Source of the DNA: Ochrobactrum sp. RH2CCR150
Lineage (GTDB): Bacteria; Pseudomonadota; Alphaproteobacteria; Rhizobiales; Rhizobiaceae
DNA: 64,000 nucleotides
Assembly: GCA_014138095.1 (NCBI GenBank)
Contig: JACGXE010000005.1
Coordinates: forward strand, 186,001-250,000
Direction: 5' to 3'
Below the pieces are notes generated by a model. It was given only the letters and a program-made list of their open reading frames with translations. It was not told the origin of the DNA and did not search any database. A program made the position numbers and the translations under genes. How positions within the stretch are numbered: position 1 is the first letter of the stretch; each line of letters begins with the position of its first letter. Positions 13,612-21,555 of the stretch are shown piece by piece.

Positions 13612-14103
13612 ATGAATTTCGAGCCGCTTCTCCACGCACCGCTTGCTGTCCAGCTGCACGTCGCCACCGTCATACCCGCAGCCTTGCTGGGCGCATTCAT
13701 TCTTCTGCGCCGCAAGGGCACGCGACTGCACAAATATCTCGGGCGCATATGGATGGTGCTGATGGTCGTCACAGCGATAACGAGCTTTTTCATACACCAG
13801 ATCAACCTGCTCTGGGGTTTCAGCCCGATACATATCCTGTCTGTGCTGGTCATCGCCGGATGCATCCGATCGGTTATCGCCGCGCGTCAGGGCGCGATTG
13901 GCCTTCATCGCAAAATCGTGCGGCAGGTCTACTTTCTGGGCATTGTTGGGGCTGGGCTCTTTGCCTTCCTGCCGGGACGCATCATGCATGCCGTGGCGTT
14001 TCCGGATGCTGGCGTCTCGCAGCTTGCGACGGGTGCGGCGGTGGTCGTGGCTGTCTTGCTTGGAAGCTCATTTCTAAGGCACAAGTTTCGCGCCATTCGG
14101 TAA
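13612..14103 (+). CDS. DUF2306-type four-helix membrane protein
   Basis: This 163-residue inner-membrane protein has about four to five transmembrane helices and conserved histidines (QLHVATVIPAALLGAFILLRR, LHKYLGRIWM, GLHRKIVRQVYF). The histidine pattern is reminiscent of DUF2306/COG5395 and haem-containing membrane proteins, but no function is established. GGAG lies 8 bp before the ATG. It is divergent from the LytTR regulator, so the two may form a regulator/target pair. Confidence 0.75.
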   Translation: MNFEPLLHAPLAVQLHVATVIPAALLGAFILLRRKGTRLHKYLGRIWMVLMVVTAITSFFIHQINLLWGFSPIHILSVLVIAGCIRSVIAARQGAIGLHRKIVRQVYFLGIVGAGLFAFLPGRIMHAVAFPDAGVSQLATGAAVVVAVLLGSSFLRHKFRAIR

Positions 14104-14263
14104 GAAAATCCCCGGAAGAAAATATTGCGGGCGAGTCTCCGTTTGTGATGAGGCTTGCCATTTACTTTTTATATTGCGGTGGCAACTCTTTATGCGACAA
14201 TTATACGAGATTGATTGATGCGCCGCGCAGGGTTGCTGCGGCCGGTGTTGAGGGAGTGGGCGT

Positions 14264-15190
14264 ATGCGCTGGCAAGGTCGTAGGCAGAGTGACAATGTGG
14301 AAGACCAGCGTGGCGGCGGTGGCGATTCAGGCGGACAAGGCGGCGGTTTTGGCGGCGGCGGGCCGGGCTTCAAGGTCGTGCGTGGCGGCGGGCTTTCCGG
14401 CATTCTCATTCTTGTTGTGATGTTCTTCGTGCTGCGCGCCTTTGGTATTGATCCTATACCGATTCTGTTTGGCGATGGCGGCATGGGTTCGTCGGTGCAG
14501 ACGCAGCAGCAGTCCAGCGGTCGCACGGCTGCCGAGGGCGGGACAGTCGCCAATGACGAGATGACCCAGTTTGCCCGCACTGTGCTGGCCGAGACGGAAG
14601 ACGTCTGGAGCGGTATTTTCCAGTCGCGCGGCCAGACATATACGAAGCCGACCATGGTTCTTTTCACCGGTCAGGTCCGCTCGGCCTGTGGTTTTGCATC
14701 GGCTGCCTCCGGGCCGTTCTACTGCCCCGGCGATCGCAAGCTTTACATCGATCTGAGCTTCTATGACGAACTGGCGAACCGCTTTGGCGCGTCGGGCAAT
14801 TTCGCGCAGGCTTATGTGCTGGCGCATGAAGTCGGGCATCATGTCCAGAATCTGCTCGGCATTCTTCCGAAGTTCAACCAGATGCGCCAGCAGATGAATG
14901 AGGCGCAGGCCAACCAGATGTCGGTTCGTGTGGAGCTTCAGGCTGACTGCTTTGCGGGCATCTGGGGTTATTACACCCAGCAGAAGGGTATTCTGGAAGC
15001 GGGCGATCTTGAAGATGCGCTCAATGCTGCCCACCAGATCGGTGACGATACGTTGCAGCGTCGCAGTCAGGGTTATGTCGTGCCGGAAAGCTTCAACCAT
15101 GGCACATCGGCGCAGCGCGCCAAGTGGTTCAAGCGCGGCTTCGATACGGGCAAGCTCGAATCCTGCGATACGTTCAGCGGCGATATCTAA
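14264..15190 (+). CDS. ypfJ: Putative neutral zinc metallopeptidase, YpfJ family
   Basis: A 308-residue protein. It has a glycine-rich low-complexity N-terminus (17-43), one transmembrane segment (about 44-62) and a C-terminal domain of the YpfJ/KPN_02809 family, probably facing the periplasm. The zincin motif HEVGH (188-192) is present, followed by ELQADCFAGIWG, whose glutamate is the likely third zinc ligand. A C-terminal GFDTGKLESCDTF is typical of the family. GAGGGAG precedes the start. No substrate is known. A terminator follows directly. Confidence 0.88.
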   Translation: MRWQGRRQSDNVEDQRGGGGDSGGQGGGFGGGGPGFKVVRGGGLSGILILVVMFFVLRAFGIDPIPILFGDGGMGSSVQTQQQSSGRTAAEGGTVANDEMTQFARTVLAETEDVWSGIFQSRGQTYTKPTMVLFTGQVRSACGFASAASGPFYCPGDRKLYIDLSFYDELANRFGASGNFAQAYVLAHEVGHHVQNLLGILPKFNQMRQQMNEAQANQMSVRVELQADCFAGIWGYYTQQKGILEAGDLEDALNAAHQIGDDTLQRRSQGYVVPESFNHGTSAQRAKWFKRGFDTGKLESCDTFSGDI

Positions 15191-15208
15191 GCCGCTCTGA
15201 TCACTTCA

Positions 15209-15235
15209 TAAAAGGCGGCTTCGGCCGCCTTTTTC
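15209..15235 (+). terminator. Intrinsic terminator after the zinc peptidase
   Basis: AAAAGGCGGC/GCCGCCTTTTT is a compact GC-rich stem with a T-run. Confidence 0.85.
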
Positions 15236-15453
15236 TATGCAAGTCATGCGATGGTTCGAATCATTTTCTTCGACCCGTATCAAGCAGGCTTGTCGTAGAA
15301 TAATTTTCCCTATAAAGGTTTCGCGTCGGCGCGGCCCTTATCCAAATCATGCGTGACGCTCAACTTTGAGCGGCGATGACGCGCGATCCTTTCCAACATT
15401 CAAATCATGATGCTTCCTGCGGCAGATCCGCGTGAGCATATTCAGGTGTTCCA

Positions 15454-16692
15454 ATGCTTGACCCCAAATTCGTAAAGCGGGGCCTTTGGCTGGTCTTCAT
15501 GACGCTGTTTCTCGATATTATCGGGATCGCGATCATCATGCCGGTTCTGCCAGCCTATCTCGAAGAACTGACCGGCGCAGATGTCAGCACGGCTGCCGTC
15601 GATGGCGGCTGGCTGCTTCTGGTCTATGCGGCGATGCAGTTTCTGTTTGCGCCGCTGATCGGCAATCTCAGCGATCGTTTCGGACGACGACCCGTTCTGC
15701 TGGCCTCCATTCTGACATTTGCAATCGACAATCTCATCTGCGCACTCGCAACCTCATTCTGGATGCTGTTTGTTGGCCGCGTGCTGGCGGGCATCAGCGG
15801 TGCAAGTTTTGCGACGGCATCCGCTTATATTGCGGATGTCAGCGATGACAGCAATCGCGCGCGTAATTTCGGCCTGATTGGCATTGCCTTTGGCGTGGGC
15901 TTTGCGCTTGGCCCGGTTTTGGGCGGACTTCTGGGTGAATTCGGCCCGCGCGTTCCATTCTACGGGGCGGCGCTCTTGTCCTTCATCAACTTCGTGCTGG
16001 CATACTTCCTGCTGCCGGAAACGCTGTCCCTGCAAAACCGGCGCAGCTTCCAGATCGGACGTGCCAATCCGCTCGGTGCGTTGAAGCAGATGCGTAGCTA
16101 TCCCGGCGTTGGCTGGGTGATGGTCGTCTTCTTCCTGTACTGGCTGGCCCATGCGGTCTATCCGTCGGTCTGGGCCTTTGTCGGGGCCTATCGTTACAAT
16201 TGGAGCGAGGCGGAGATTGGTCTGTCGCTCGGCATGTTCGGCATTGGCACTGCGGTGGTGATGGCGCTGGTGCTGCCGCGTGCACTGCCGCTTCTGGGTG
16301 AACGGCGTACGGCTATCACCGGCGTGCTCTTCGCCGGCTTCGGCCTGACAGGCTATGCCATCGCGTGGGAAGGCTGGATGGTCTATGCGGTCATCTTTCT
16401 GACGGCACTGGAAGGGCTCGCCGATCCGCCGCTGCGCAGTATCGCTGCGGGCAAGGTGCCGCCTTCCGCGCAAGGCGAGTTGCAGGGCGCATTGACCAGC
16501 GTTTCGAGTATCACGACGATTATCGGACCGCTCCTCTTCACGCAGCTCTTCAGCCATTTTACCGGAGCGAACGCACCGTTTGATTTCGCCGGCATGCCCT
16601 ATGCAGTCGCGGCGGGGCTGATCTTCATCGCGCTGATCGTGGTCGTGGCGCGGGTTTATCCCAAGCCAAAGCCGAAGATAGCGGATGTCTAA
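15454..16692 (+). CDS. MFS efflux transporter, Tet/TCR (DHA1) type
   Basis: This 412-residue, 12-helix inner-membrane proton antiporter begins MLDPKFVKRGLWLVFMTLFLDIIGIAIIMPVLP. That carries the acidic residue in helix 1 seen in tetracycline exporters. It has the loop 2-3 motif GNLSDRFGRRPVLL and a motif C-like GPVLGGLLGEFGPRVPFYGAA in helix 5. Annotations as TetA-like are common, but substrate specificity cannot be read from sequence and tetracycline resistance should not be assumed. It is monocistronic, with a promoter region in the 260-bp gap upstream. Confidence 0.88.
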   Translation: MLDPKFVKRGLWLVFMTLFLDIIGIAIIMPVLPAYLEELTGADVSTAAVDGGWLLLVYAAMQFLFAPLIGNLSDRFGRRPVLLASILTFAIDNLICALATSFWMLFVGRVLAGISGASFATASAYIADVSDDSNRARNFGLIGIAFGVGFALGPVLGGLLGEFGPRVPFYGAALLSFINFVLAYFLLPETLSLQNRRSFQIGRANPLGALKQMRSYPGVGWVMVVFFLYWLAHAVYPSVWAFVGAYRYNWSEAEIGLSLGMFGIGTAVVMALVLPRALPLLGERRTAITGVLFAGFGLTGYAIAWEGWMVYAVIFLTALEGLADPPLRSIAAGKVPPSAQGELQGALTSVSSITTIIGPLLFTQLFSHFTGANAPFDFAGMPYAVAAGLIFIALIVVVARVYPKPKPKIADV

Positions 16693-16710
16693 AGGCTATA
16701 AATGCACATC

Positions 16711-16744
16711 AAAAAAGCCGGGGTGTTTGCCCCGGCTTTTTATT
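16711..16744. terminator. Bidirectional intrinsic terminator between MFS gene and carA
   Basis: AAAAAAGCCGGGG and CCCCGGCTTTTT flank a short TGTTTG loop. The symmetric A- and T-runs serve both convergent genes. Confidence 0.85.
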
Positions 16745-16783
16745 TGCTAACAATGTGTTAACCGCAAAATCTCAGATTTAGAT

Positions 16784-18007
16784 TCACGCAGCCTGTTCGC
16801 GTTCCGGCAAAAGGGCTTCGCCCTTCTTCTCGCGGATAAGATTGATGAACCGGCGGAAGAGGTAGTGCGAATCCTGCGGTCCGGGCGAAGCTTCCGGATG
16901 GTGCTGCACGGAGAAGACCGGCTTGCCGATGACGCGCAAACCGCAATTGGTGCCGTCGAAAAGCGAGACGTGGGTTTCTTCAACATTGTCCGGCAGCGAT
17001 TCAGAATCGACCGCAAAGCCGTGGTTCATGGAAACGATTTCCACCTTGCCGGTCGTGTAGTCCTTGACCGGATGGTTGGCGCCATGATGGCCCTGATGCA
17101 TCTTCTCGGTACGGCCGCCAAGCGCCAGCGCCAGCATCTGATGACCGAGGCAGATGCCGAAAACCGGCAGGCCGCTGTCAACCAGCTTGGCAATGGTTGG
17201 TACGGCATATTCGCCGGTGGCTGCCGGATCGCCCGGGCCGTTCGACAGGAATACGCCGTCAGGATTGTAGGCCAGCACGTCATCGGCGGTTGCCGTTGCG
17301 GGCAGAACCGTAACCTTCGCGCCGAGGCCTGCGAGCAGACGCAGAATGTTGCGCTTCACGCCGAAATCGAGCGCGACCACATGATACTGCGGGTTGTCCA
17401 GTTCGCCGAAGCTTTCGCCCTTGATCCAGGGTGTTTCGTTCCAGACCTGGCTTTGGCCGATGGTGACATCCTTGGCGAGGTCGAGATTTTCCAGACCGCT
17501 CCAGCCCGCAGCGCGTGCCTTCAAGGCGTCGATGTCGAACTTGCCGTTCGGGTCATGCGCGATGACGGCATTCTGCGCACCGCGCTCACGGATCAGTGCG
17601 GTGAGGGCGCGGGTGTCGATGCCTGCAAGCGCGATGACGCCGCGTGCCTTCAGCCATGCGTCAAGGTCTTCGCTGGAGCGATAGTTGGACGGTGCGGTGA
17701 TATCGGCCTTGAAGATCGCGCCGACTGCGCCGTGGCGGTTGGCTGGTGTCAGGTCTTCGATATCTTCGACATTGGTGCCGACATTGCCGATATGCGGGAA
17801 GGTGAAGGTGACGATCTGTCCGGCATAGGAAGGATCGGTCAGGATTTCTTCGTAACCGGTAAGCGCCGTGTTGAAGACAACTTCCGCTTCGATTGCGCCG
17901 GTCGCGCCGAGGCCCTTGCCTTCGATCACGGTGCCGTCTGCAAGAACCAGAATGGCGGTTCGCTTTTCGGTCGTCCAGGGTGCGGTTTTCGGGGTCGTTT
18001 CGGTCAT
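16784..18007 (-). CDS. carA: Carbamoyl-phosphate synthase small subunit
   Basis: A 407-residue glutamine amidotransferase subunit that hydrolyses glutamine and passes ammonia to CarB. The start at 18007 has AGGAG 7 bp upstream; an upstream in-frame extension lacks similarity. The N-terminal CPSase domain shows FNTALTGYEEILTDPSYAGQIVTFT. The C-terminal class I amidotransferase shows the oxyanion loop SNGPGDP, the nucleophile in PVFGICLGHQML and the histidine/glutamate pair in FSVQHHPEASPGP. carB lies 4.3 kb away on the same strand, with four unrelated genes between, so the subunits are not in one operon here. Confidence 0.97.
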   Translation of the reverse strand: MTETTPKTAPWTTEKRTAILVLADGTVIEGKGLGATGAIEAEVVFNTALTGYEEILTDPSYAGQIVTFTFPHIGNVGTNVEDIEDLTPANRHGAVGAIFKADITAPSNYRSSEDLDAWLKARGVIALAGIDTRALTALIRERGAQNAVIAHDPNGKFDIDALKARAAGWSGLENLDLAKDVTIGQSQVWNETPWIKGESFGELDNPQYHVVALDFGVKRNILRLLAGLGAKVTVLPATATADDVLAYNPDGVFLSNGPGDPAATGEYAVPTIAKLVDSGLPVFGICLGHQMLALALGGRTEKMHQGHHGANHPVKDYTTGKVEIVSMNHGFAVDSESLPDNVEETHVSLFDGTNCGLRVIGKPVFSVQHHPEASPGPQDSHYLFRRFINLIREKKGEALLPEREQAA

Positions 18008-18144
18008 ATCTGCACTCCTGTTTAACTTGCGACACGTAATCCGCGCCACGTTTAATGTTTTAGCTTTTCAGCATACGCTCATGTTCCATCCCTCCAGCTT
18101 CACCCCTGTAACCGGGCGAATGGCTTGAAAGACGGAGCGTCAAT

Positions 18145-18198
18145 GGTCATATACGCGCCAACAGGCGACGGGGTCATATATGCGCCAAAAGGCAGCGG
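18145..18198. repeat. 27-bp tandem duplication in the carA-yqeY intergenic region
   Basis: Two adjacent 27-bp units (18145-18171 and 18172-18198) share GGTCATATA and GCGCCAA...AGGC with a few mismatches. Read on the plus strand, they encode a repeated VIYAP nonapeptide at the head of an 85-codon open frame (18143-18400). That frame has GGAG 5 bp before its ATG but no recognisable family and low coding plausibility. The rest of the 424-bp gap (18008-18431) contains the divergent promoters; nothing else recognised. Confidence 0.55.
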
Positions 18199-18431
18199 GG
18201 ATTTCAAATCTCCCACTGCGAGCATGTACCGATGTCCTGCTAAGCCTCGATCAATAGAGAAACTTGAGCGTTGGGTCAATCGTCCGTGCGCACTCATTCG
18301 GGAAATAATCGCGATAATTATCGCATTATTGTTCTCCGGGCGGGTAGTTCGGACAGCTCATGACTGCGCGCGATTGCTTTATGGGTCACGTTGCGAGTAA
18401 GAAGAAACAAACACTGTCAGGAGACAATTCG

Positions 18432-18884
18432 ATGCTTCGCCAGGAGATTTCCCAGGCCCTCACAACCGCGCTCAAGGCGCAGGAAAAGCGCCGCACGTCG
18501 ACGCTGCGCCTTATTCTGGCTGCCGTGAAGGACCGCGATATCGCCAACCGCACCGCTGGTAAGGACCCGGTCGGAGACGAGGAATTGCTGGGTATTCTCG
18601 GCAAGATGGTCAAGCAGCGCGAAGAATCGGCGCGCATCTATGAAGAAGGCAGCCGCATCGAGCTGGCCGACGCCGAGCGCGAGGAAATCGTCATCATCTC
18701 CGAGTTTCTGCCACAGCAGATGACTGAGGAAGAAGTCAAGAAGGCTTGCGAGGACGTCATCGCCGAAATCGGCGCGCAGGGTCTGCGCGACATGGGCAAG
18801 TGCATGGCCATCCTGAAGGAGCGCTATGCAGGCAAGATGGATTTCACCAAGGCAAGCGCGCTGGTGAAGTCGCTTCTGCAGTAA
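18432..18884 (+). CDS. yqeY: GatB/YqeY domain protein
   Basis: This is a 150-residue, mostly helical cytoplasmic protein of the YqeY family, homologous to the C-terminal tRNA-binding domain of the GatB amidotransferase subunit. MLRQEISQALTTALKAQEKRRTSTLRLILAAVKDRDI and the FLPQQMTEEEV segment are family hallmarks. The start at 18432 follows AGGAG with an 8-bp gap. In many bacteria it neighbours rpsU, dnaG and rpoD; dnaG and rpoD are nearby here too. A role in tRNA-related metabolism is inferred from the domain. Confidence 0.9.
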   Translation: MLRQEISQALTTALKAQEKRRTSTLRLILAAVKDRDIANRTAGKDPVGDEELLGILGKMVKQREESARIYEEGSRIELADAEREEIVIISEFLPQQMTEEEVKKACEDVIAEIGAQGLRDMGKCMAILKERYAGKMDFTKASALVKSLLQ

Positions 18885-18906
18885 AATCCTGCTCTGATAC
18901 GAAATC

Positions 18907-18937
18907 AAAAGGCCCCGTCAAATGCGGGGCCTTCTTG
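18907..18937 (+). terminator. Intrinsic terminator after yqeY
   Basis: AAGGCCCCG/CGGGGCCTT stem followed by a T-rich tail. Confidence 0.75.
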
Positions 18938-18998
18938 TTATGTAATCCACGCAGATGTTATGCCGGGCAATCGAAATCAGTTCGCGAGATCGTTTGTC

Positions 18999-19556
18999 AT
19001 GGCTACTGCTCTGCTCATCATTGATGTTCAAAACGATATTGTGGCCGGGATGGGTACGCCTGAGCGTCAGCCTGTGATTGATCGGGCTCTGGATGATGTT
19101 GTTGCCCGATTGAGTGACGTAAAGGTGCGGGCGCATGCTGCCGGAATTCCGGTTATCCTCGTACAGCATGACGGCGGGCCGGGCGATGCGCTCGAAAAGG
19201 GCACGCAGGGTTGGGCGATCCGGGACGAGCTTTCACCTCAGGCAAACGATATCGTGATTGAAAAGACGAGTTGCGATTCATTCCATGAAACCGAGCTTCG
19301 GGACCGGTTGAATGAACTGGCGATCACCCATCTGGTTATCGGTGGTTGCCAGACGGAATACTGCGTCGACACGGCGGTGCGCCACGCAATATCGCTCGGC
19401 TATGATGTGACATTAATTGCCGATGGGCACACGACAGGCGATACGGCGAGCTTGCAGTTCGCCGATATCGTCGCCCATCACAATGAGACGCTTAACGGGT
19501 TCCGGGCAGGAAGCACCCGTGGCCGAACCGCCAACGCCGCCGATATTGTGTTCTAA
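18999..19556 (+). CDS. Cysteine hydrolase, isochorismatase-like family
   Basis: This 185-residue cytoplasmic hydrolase has the catalytic triad of the family: Asp9 in LLIIDVQND, Lys89 in VIEKTSCDSF and Cys122 in GCQTEYCVDTA. Relatives act on isochorismate, nicotinamide, ureidoacrylate or related amides; nothing here fixes the substrate. The start at 18999 is chosen because the first strand of the fold begins there; the Shine-Dalgarno is weak. Its 3' end is 5 bp from the end of the convergent Na/Pi transporter gene. Confidence 0.87.
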   Translation: MATALLIIDVQNDIVAGMGTPERQPVIDRALDDVVARLSDVKVRAHAAGIPVILVQHDGGPGDALEKGTQGWAIRDELSPQANDIVIEKTSCDSFHETELRDRLNELAITHLVIGGCQTEYCVDTAVRHAISLGYDVTLIADGHTTGDTASLQFADIVAHHNETLNGFRAGSTRGRTANAADIVF

Positions 19557-19561
19557 CGGCT

Positions 19562-21241
19562 TTAGCTCTGCTTGACGGTCTTGAGGCGCGTTTCGCTCAG
19601 GAGGCCCTGTTCTTCCAAAACCGGATAGGCCATGGAAGCCAGAAGCGAATTGATCTGCTTCAGATCGCGGATGGTATCGAGATGGATGGTGCTGGTCTCG
19701 ATACTGCGGGTTGATCCTTCGCGCAGACGCGAGAAGTGGCGCAGGCTTGTCTGCTTCTCCAGTTCGCGCAGGCGGTCTTTTTCCTGAACGAGCTGGCGCG
19801 CGGTGCGCCCATCACGCGAGACGACCACGTTGAACGCCAGATGCGCATTGGCCAGAACCATCGCGTGGAAGTGGCTCAGTTCCTCCCAACCTTCTTCTGT
19901 GAATTCCAGCTTGTGGTCCATCTTCTTCTGCACCTGCGCCAGCATGTTGCGCACGATGATGTCGCCAACCTGTTCAAGCTTTACGCAAGCGCCGAGCAGT
20001 TCCTGCATCCGCAGGGCTTCGAACTCGCTCAGATCCTGTGAGGCAAGCCGGGTGAGGTATAGCTTGATCGCGGCATGCTTCTTGTCCACACGGTCATCGA
20101 GAGCAGCCAACTCGTTGATACGGGCCTGATCCGGCTTTTCATAAAGATCAATAATGCGGCGCAGCATGACTTCAACGGTGTCGCAAACGCCCACCACTTC
20201 ACGGGTGGCATTGGCCAGCGCTTGCGACGGGCGGTTAAGTACGCCTGCGTCGAGTGCGCTATATTCTTCCATTTCCAACGGCTGTGTGGGTGCCGGGGTC
20301 TTGTCGGCATTGATCTTGACGAGCGCTTCGGTGGTGCGCAGCACCAGCCCGGACAGCGGAATACCTGCTAACATGACGATCACGTTGAACAGAATATGCG
20401 CGTTGACCACCTGCGATACAGGATCGGCGCCGAGGAAAGCTATCGACGGCTTGAAGGCCTCATAGAGCACGAGCATGACCAGCGAGCCTGCGCCGCGCAT
20501 CAGGAGGTTGCCGAGCGGCACGACGCGGGTTTCAGGTGGGGCATTGCGGGTGAGGATTGGCGCGATGATCGAGGAGCCTAGATTGACGCCCAGCACCATC
20601 ACCACGGCCAGTTCCGGATGGATGAGGCCGCGCGATGCGAATGTGGTCAGCAAAATGACGGCTGCAACGCTGGAATGGAACAGCCATGTCATCAGCGCGG
20701 CCAGCAGATAGGTGGTTATCGGATCGCTCGACAGATAGTCGACGATCACCGGCAGAAGTTCGCTCTGGCGCAACGGCTCGGTGGCCTGTCCGGTCATTTC
20801 CAGTGACATGATCAAGAGGCCTATGCCCACGAGAATGCGCCCGATCTGCCGCCAGTCGCGGCGCTCGGTGGTCATGAAAATGCCGGTGCCGATCACAAGG
20901 CAGAGCGGAACGAGAATGGTCAGGTCGTAGCTCAGGATTTTGACGACCAGAGCGGAGCCGAGTTCGCCGCCGCGCACGGCCATCAGACCTGCGACACCGC
21001 TGACGAAGCCCGACCCCACGAAGGAGCCGACCAGCAGCGTCACAGCGGTAGAACTTTGCAGGGCGACGGCAAGCACGAGACCGAAGGCGACCGATAGAAG
21101 CGGGTTCTGCAACTGGTTGCGCAAACGTCTGCGCAGGCGGTCGCCATAGGCGCGCTCTACCCCGGTTCGCACCATGCGGGTGGCCCATAGGAGGAGGGCG
21201 ACAGCGCCAGCAAGGTGCAAAAGGACCAATGAACCATTCAC
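19562..21241 (-). CDS. Na/Pi cotransporter family protein with C-terminal PhoU-like domain
   Basis: A 559-residue membrane protein predicted to import phosphate with sodium. The N-terminal 330 residues contain two inverted PNaS-type transmembrane repeats (QSSTAVTLLVGSFVGSG and LFHSSVAAVILLTTF, with the characteristic QSS/HSS motifs). The C-terminal 200 residues are helical and PhoU-like (LVQEKDRLRELEKQTSLRHF). The GTG start at 21241 is preceded by AAGGGA at 7 bp; upstream frame has no similarity. A perfect PHO box lies about 150 bp upstream, supporting induction by phosphate starvation. Enterobacterial relatives (YjbB) instead export phosphate, so direction is uncertain. Confidence 0.88.
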   Translation of the reverse strand: MNGSLVLLHLAGAVALLLWATRMVRTGVERAYGDRLRRRLRNQLQNPLLSVAFGLVLAVALQSSTAVTLLVGSFVGSGFVSGVAGLMAVRGGELGSALVVKILSYDLTILVPLCLVIGTGIFMTTERRDWRQIGRILVGIGLLIMSLEMTGQATEPLRQSELLPVIVDYLSSDPITTYLLAALMTWLFHSSVAAVILLTTFASRGLIHPELAVVMVLGVNLGSSIIAPILTRNAPPETRVVPLGNLLMRGAGSLVMLVLYEAFKPSIAFLGADPVSQVVNAHILFNVIVMLAGIPLSGLVLRTTEALVKINADKTPAPTQPLEMEEYSALDAGVLNRPSQALANATREVVGVCDTVEVMLRRIIDLYEKPDQARINELAALDDRVDKKHAAIKLYLTRLASQDLSEFEALRMQELLGACVKLEQVGDIIVRNMLAQVQKKMDHKLEFTEEGWEELSHFHAMVLANAHLAFNVVVSRDGRTARQLVQEKDRLRELEKQTSLRHFSRLREGSTRSIETSTIHLDTIRDLKQINSLLASMAYPVLEEQGLLSETRLKTVKQS

Positions 21242-21391
21242 GGCGAAATCCCTTCGGGTTGGTGGTTGGTGTTGGAAGCTAGAATTATCTCCACAAAACG
21301 AAGAAAATATGTTCCGGCTAACGAAATATCCAAGAGATATGGGCTTATTCGCGTCTAAAATCAACAGCTCATAATTGAATGTGAATGTTAT

Positions 21392-21409
21392 ATGACAGTT
21401 TTATGACAG
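21392..21409 (-). promoter_or_regulatory. Perfect PHO box upstream of the Na/Pi cotransporter
   Basis: On the plus strand, ATGACAG-TTTT-ATGACAG; on the minus strand this is CTGTCAT-AAAA-CTGTCAT, an exact match in both half-sites to the PhoB consensus. It is 151 bp upstream of the transporter GTG and about 145 bp upstream of dnaG in the other direction. The orientation favours the transporter. Confidence 0.78.
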
Positions 21410-21555
21410 ATGTATGGTTGTGAAACGACCACACAGAAGACTGTGATTAGCGGGGAGGGATATACGCGTGCGATGGACTGTCCGAACCAGCGCGCCTATA
21501 TACTCTGTAGAATACACACGCCCGCTATCCGGCCGACTTGAAAGTGACACCCGCA

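Noticed and set aside
15454-16692. Tetracycline-resistance determinant
   Set aside because: The protein is of the Tet/DHA1 type, but chromosomal relatives have varied substrates and no mobile element or TetR neighbour is present.
18143-18400. 85-codon frame in the carA-yqeY gap as a gene
   Set aside because: There is a possible ribosome site, but the peptide begins in a tandem duplication and then reads like random sequence. Kept as a repeat and a finding only.
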